Shown piece by piece: positions 18,684 through 22,110 of a DNA stretch of 22,110 nt (position 1 is its first letter; each line of letters opens with the position of its first letter). This DNA is from Microdochium bolleyi (lineage: Eukaryota; Ascomycota; Sordariomycetes; Xylariales; Microdochiaceae): positions 1 to 22,110 of the forward strand of contig KQ964317.1 in assembly GCA_001566295.1 (NCBI GenBank), read 5' to 3'. The notes under the pieces were generated by a model, which did no database searches, had not been told where the DNA came from, and was given only the letters and a program-made list of their open reading frames with translations. The position numbers were made by a program, and so were the translations under genes.

Positions 18684-20368
18684 TTACGCTTCCATGCAGA
18701 AGCTCCTAACAGTATCCACCAACCGCCGTCTCGTCCTCTTACTATCAAACACCTGTCCATGATGAAAGTCCGGAAACCACAACACATCCAAGCCATCGCC
18801 CTTCCACTCTCCATCTTCCCAGCCTTCATCCCCCCAGCCCTCACTCGACAGAATCCAGTCATCTCCGCCTGTCATATAAGCCCTGACGACCTTTGTGTTA
18901 ACGATCAGGTCGTTGCCGCCAAGGGCCACAGTCACGCGATGGCCCTGCATATCTTCCTTCCACAAGATATTGTCGGCCCAGAAGAAGCGTCGAAAGAGGG
19001 TATGAGCGACGCCTATATCCTTGGAGCCGAAGTACCAGAGCAGGTATTCATTGGCACTGGTTGGCTTCCGGCAGATCTGCGTTAAGAGGTTAGCTGAGAT
19101 GATGAGTAGGGAGACGGGGAAGACGTCACAAAATTGTACGCGACATCGGGAAGATGCAGTAGAAAGGCCACCGGGTCAATGAATAACATCGGTCCGATCT
19201 TTGGCGCGATCTTCGGCGTATGAAGGAGATGCGCAGCCACAACGCTTCCATAGCTTGGTGGATAACCTCAGTGGTTGCCAATCACCATGAACAGGGAGCG
19301 CGGGGGGGATACTCACGAATGTGACACCAGCACGAACTTTTTCCACCCATGCGCCTTCAATATGCAATGCACCTCATCGCCCATCTTTTCTTGCGACATT
19401 GCCTCTCCGGTTATGCGGGAGCTCACAGGCATGATCTCCAAAGCGATGATCCCCACCTGTCCGTCGGACGAATCGTCACCGTCGTTGGCATTTAATTCGG
19501 CCAGGAAGTCTATGTATTGGTAGAGCCCGACACCGATACCGTGGATAAACAGGACCGGGAGTCTTGTCTTGGAGGTGTGTAGCCGGTGCCAGTAAGTCAG
19601 ATTCTGTGCAGGGGAGGAATGGTTGCTGAAGAGTGTGAGGGGGCGTAAGGGGAAGACGGTAAGAAACGACGTGTGGTGGAAGTCGAAGGAGTGGTAGTGC
19701 AGATAGCCGGAGGCCAGTGTGTCGACAATAAACACGCACTATAGGATAGGGTAAATTAGTAGCTGGTTTGGTCGCAGAGGGGCAATTCCAAGCGCATTTC
19801 CTCGTCGTCACTTAATTACCAGATACCATGTCAAGCTCCGGTGTAACATCTCGACCTTGTCGAGGGTCAATCTCAGACACTTTGCGTTACCGCGCCCGGG
19901 CTCGAACTTCCTCCCCAGCATCTTCTCCATCTCGCCGGCATACTCCTCCAGCTCCTCGTCGTATTCCCAGTCAGGGTCTCCCGTATTCAAGAAGGCCCAT
20001 CGGAAGAAGTCCTTGACGTTCTCCCTCTTGATCTCAGCCGCCGGCGCATTCCGGAACCATTTCATCAGGTAGCGTTCCGGATCTGGAATGTTGTCGTGGC
20101 AGCGCCGGAATAATTTGCGGCGATCGCTACGGCAGACGGCCGTGGGATATGTGGTGGCTCTCTGGAGGTGGAGGCTGAGCGGAAGGTAGACGACAAGGTA
20201 GAAGACAGCCTCGAGTGCGAGCCAGATCTCTAGCATTCGGGGGACGTGAAACAGGGGATAGACGAGCCATCTGGCCAGCGAATAGAAAATGCTCAGGGGC
20301 GCGACCAGGTGCAGGAGGAAGATGCTTGTCCGGATGAAAACGTAGTCCCAGAGAGATGTTAATGCCAT
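18684..20368 (-). CDS. Membrane-anchored alpha/beta hydrolase, four exons
   Basis: Exons 20368-19820, 19738-19317, 19253-19130 and 19076-18684 encode 495 residues. The introns (81, 63 and 53 nt) have donors GTAATT, GTGAGT and GTGACG; intron 1 has a TACTAAT branch site and intron 3 a CTAAC site. The N-terminal 70 residues hold two hydrophobic segments (about 10-36 and 48-68), likely membrane anchors. The hydrolase core starts near residue 243 with the oxyanion-type HGIG (249-252). The nucleophile elbow is SHSYG (322-326), with Ser324 as nucleophile; Asp421 (GGNDLIV) and His471 (FHHGQVFD) complete the triad. This architecture is widespread in Pezizomycotina as an uncharacterised serine hydrolase of the lipase/esterase type, probably on an internal membrane. 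The substrate is unknown. The start is the ATG just before the hydrophobic segments. Confidence 0.85.
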
Positions 20369-22022
20369 GGCGAATGGTTGACAATGCCGTCGAGGAGCAT
20401 CTCGAGTAGCGCGGAGGGAGTAATATTTAAGAGCCTGCTTATCAGCCGACAGCCAAGTCAATGAGCTGCAGATGCGTGCCTTTTCGTTATATCGACAAGA
20501 GCCCGATGGTGGCCCCATCCTCCGGCGCAATGAACGTTAGGGCCGGGGCATCCACCCTGGAAACACGCAGATGGGCGATAATTCGACATGTGAACGGTCA
20601 AAATGCAAAATGACGACGCGTTGAGAAACGGGACTGACTGCGTAAGGCCGCCAGAAACCAAAAGATGGCAGGTAATGACGGCTGCCTCGGCATTCAGAGG
20701 ATCGATTGACCCCGTCGGAACTAGCATATGTTGGGAGTGGGGATCCTTTTGTTGCATTTGCTACGTAGGAAGCGGACTTCCACTGTATTGGACCATGTAG
20801 AACAGTGGCCGTGGAGACAGGCACGGTGTAAGCGCCAAGAGCCCAAAAACGGGTCCCCAAACAATTAAGCAGTGAATGAAACGCGGAAGGCGATTTTGCT
20901 AGAGACTGTACTGATAAAGTCAATGGCCCAGAGGTGATTGGGTCCCTTGCTGCACTGCACGTCAGCATTGCGCGCGTGCAGCACGTATCGCCCAGACTTT
21001 GACGAGCATCGATCTGCCCTGGGGTGGGAGCACCGTGCCAGCCAGGGACCATGCACAACACGCATGTGGTGTCTGGACATCATGCTCGGGAGTTCATTTA
21101 CGGCATGCCGCAGATCAGTCCCTCCGGTTCCGTAGGGCAAGACACTGTTGCTCTCTCCAAATTCCCCGGAAATCCTTGCGTGGGCAGATCCCACTGCGGC
21201 AGATCTGGCACGCCATCGCCATGGCTGCTGAGAGTGGGGTTTCCCAAGGACACCCGATGCTGCTGAACGGGCCGAAATGACAGGTCTCAGATCTTGAGTT
21301 TGCCTCGATCCTGGGCGTTGGTCGTTCAAGTTGGTTGTCGGAGCCGAGTTGCCGCTCGTGGGCTTGTACCTGGACAGAAGGCACTGTGCCTCTACGGGCT
21401 CGTCGAGGATCGATGATCGGAATAATCATTACGCGACGGCAACTTCAACAAGTCTGCCTCAGCGTGCGTCCCCTCTGCCAGTATAAAGTTCCGAGGGACA
21501 CGCACCGGGCCGCTCGGTGACCTCTAGGCATGGCATGTGTCACCATAACAAGGACGGCGGCAAGGTTTTGACGGCGTGCCCTGGATCGCAAGACGGCCGA
21601 GTTTGGCCGGGCATTGTCCAATGAGAAGATCGCGATGTGCATTGTGGTATGCTCGTCTGCAGAGACACCCGGCCGCGAGAGTGATGTGCAACCAGGGAGC
21701 GGCGCCTCCGGCAGGCTCGGCGGATGCAATGCAACGTCGGAGGTCGAGGGCTCATGCACCACCGGCTGCAGCTTCTTCTGCGCATTGCGTGGCTGCAGGG
21801 CGCCGGGCCTGGGGCCTAATTCCTTACCAGTTCTCGCCGGTTAGCTCGCAGCACGGCGACACACACAGGGTGAAGAGCATGCAGCTGCGCAACCACACAC
21901 CAATGTGTCTCCATCACCACTGCCAGCTCAGCTCTGTCGGCGATTGATAGTGCAACTCGTCCCGGAATCACGCAAAACATTGTGTGGCTGGCCGTCTTCC
22001 CCGCTCTCCCAGGCAGCGTGGC
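20369..22022. other. Intergenic region, 1.65 kb, no supported gene
   Basis: After the hydrolase promoter I see no family features on either strand. The longest minus-strand frame (ATG at 21052, stop at about 20537, roughly 171 codons) is Ser/Pro/Thr-rich, with no motif, signal peptide or splice partner that I trust. The region is probably the promoter and leader of a gene that starts at the right edge. Confidence 0.5.
20422..20445 (-). promoter_or_regulatory. TATA-like and GATA elements upstream of the hydrolase gene
   Basis: On the minus strand, CTGATAAG (20438-20445) is a GATA-type site, followed by the AT-rich TTAAATATT around 20422-20430, 54-62 bp before the start codon. The order and spacing suit a core promoter. 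GATA sites in fungi are bound by nitrogen or light regulators; regulation here is only a suggestion. Confidence 0.35.
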
Positions 22023-22110
22023 ATGCCGTCAAGATGTCGCCATCTCGCCTCGCTCATTCTGTCGCTGTCTTGTGTACCTGTGTCGACGGCAGTGCTCGCT
22101 GGCGCCGCAA
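22023..22110 (+). CDS. Possible start of a secreted protein, cut by the window end
   Basis: The ATG at 22023 opens 29 codons without a stop up to the window edge. The peptide begins MPSRCRHLASLILSLSCVPV and continues small and hydrophobic to GAA: a short basic start, a Leu/Ile/Ser core and an Ala-rich end, as in a signal peptide. A second ATG at 22034, in another frame and with a stronger context (CAAGATGTC), is also open to the edge but codes for no signal-like segment. With only 88 bases visible the call is weak. Confidence 0.3.
   Translation, partial: MPSRCRHLASLILSLSCVPVSTAVLAGAA

Noticed and set aside
18393..19085. Plus-strand 230-codon open frame
   Set aside because: Much of it is antisense to the last exon of the alpha/beta hydrolase, whose catalytic residues prove the other strand is coding.
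783..20368. A biosynthetic or defence gene cluster linking the NLR, BTB, reductive aminase and hydrolase genes
   Set aside because: No backbone synthase, transporter or intact cluster regulator is present. The genes are on both strands with large gaps, so shared function is not supported.
20537..21052. Minus-strand frame of about 171 codons
   Set aside because: It has no family motif, signal peptide or supporting splice sites. Chance frames of this size are possible in GC-rich DNA. It deserves a search but is not supported as a gene.

Overview
The window looks like nuclear DNA of a filamentous ascomycete (Pezizomycotina, most likely Sordariomycetes; this is an inference). The evidence is short GT-AG introns (53-113 nt), GC-rich third codon positions in the genes, Kozak-type starts instead of bacterial ribosome sites, and protein families typical of such fungi. 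I see no rRNA, tRNA, CRISPR array or intact transposon.

Layout. (1) 1-782: upstream sequence ending in a short upstream ORF. (2) 783-7492 (+): a very large NACHT-ankyrin protein of the fungal NLR (STAND NTPase) type, with one intron inside the Walker A motif and a reading-frame break near the 3' end. (3) 7493-9205: AT-richer intergenic DNA with a roughly 109-bp fold-back (MITE-like) element. (4) 9206-10665 (+): a seven-helix membrane protein of unknown family with a long Gln-rich, partly acidic tail. (5) 10666-12499: intergenic DNA with three 19-bp tandem repeats and what may be the decayed start of a Zn(II)2Cys6 regulator. (6) 12500-13147 (+): a BTB/POZ protein. (7) 13360-14280 (-): an imine reductase/reductive aminase-like NADP(H) oxidoreductase, convergent with the BTB gene. 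(8) 14281-18683: about 4.4 kb of sparsely coding DNA holding a promoter-like block with a 31-codon ORF, a 17-C tract and one candidate two-exon small gene on the minus strand. (9) 18684-20368 (-): a four-exon membrane-anchored alpha/beta hydrolase with a complete catalytic triad. (10) 20369-22110: intergenic DNA ending in a possible secreted-protein gene cut by the window edge.

The genes do not form a recognisable pathway or secondary-metabolite cluster. They read as independent accessory and housekeeping-like genes on mixed strands. The most interesting locus is the NLR gene: it has an upstream ORF in the same frame, an 81-nt (3n) intron whose retention would truncate the protein just before the P-loop, and a frame break near the end of its ankyrin array. 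Exon structures were read by eye from splice signals and reading frame; no transcript or database evidence was available.
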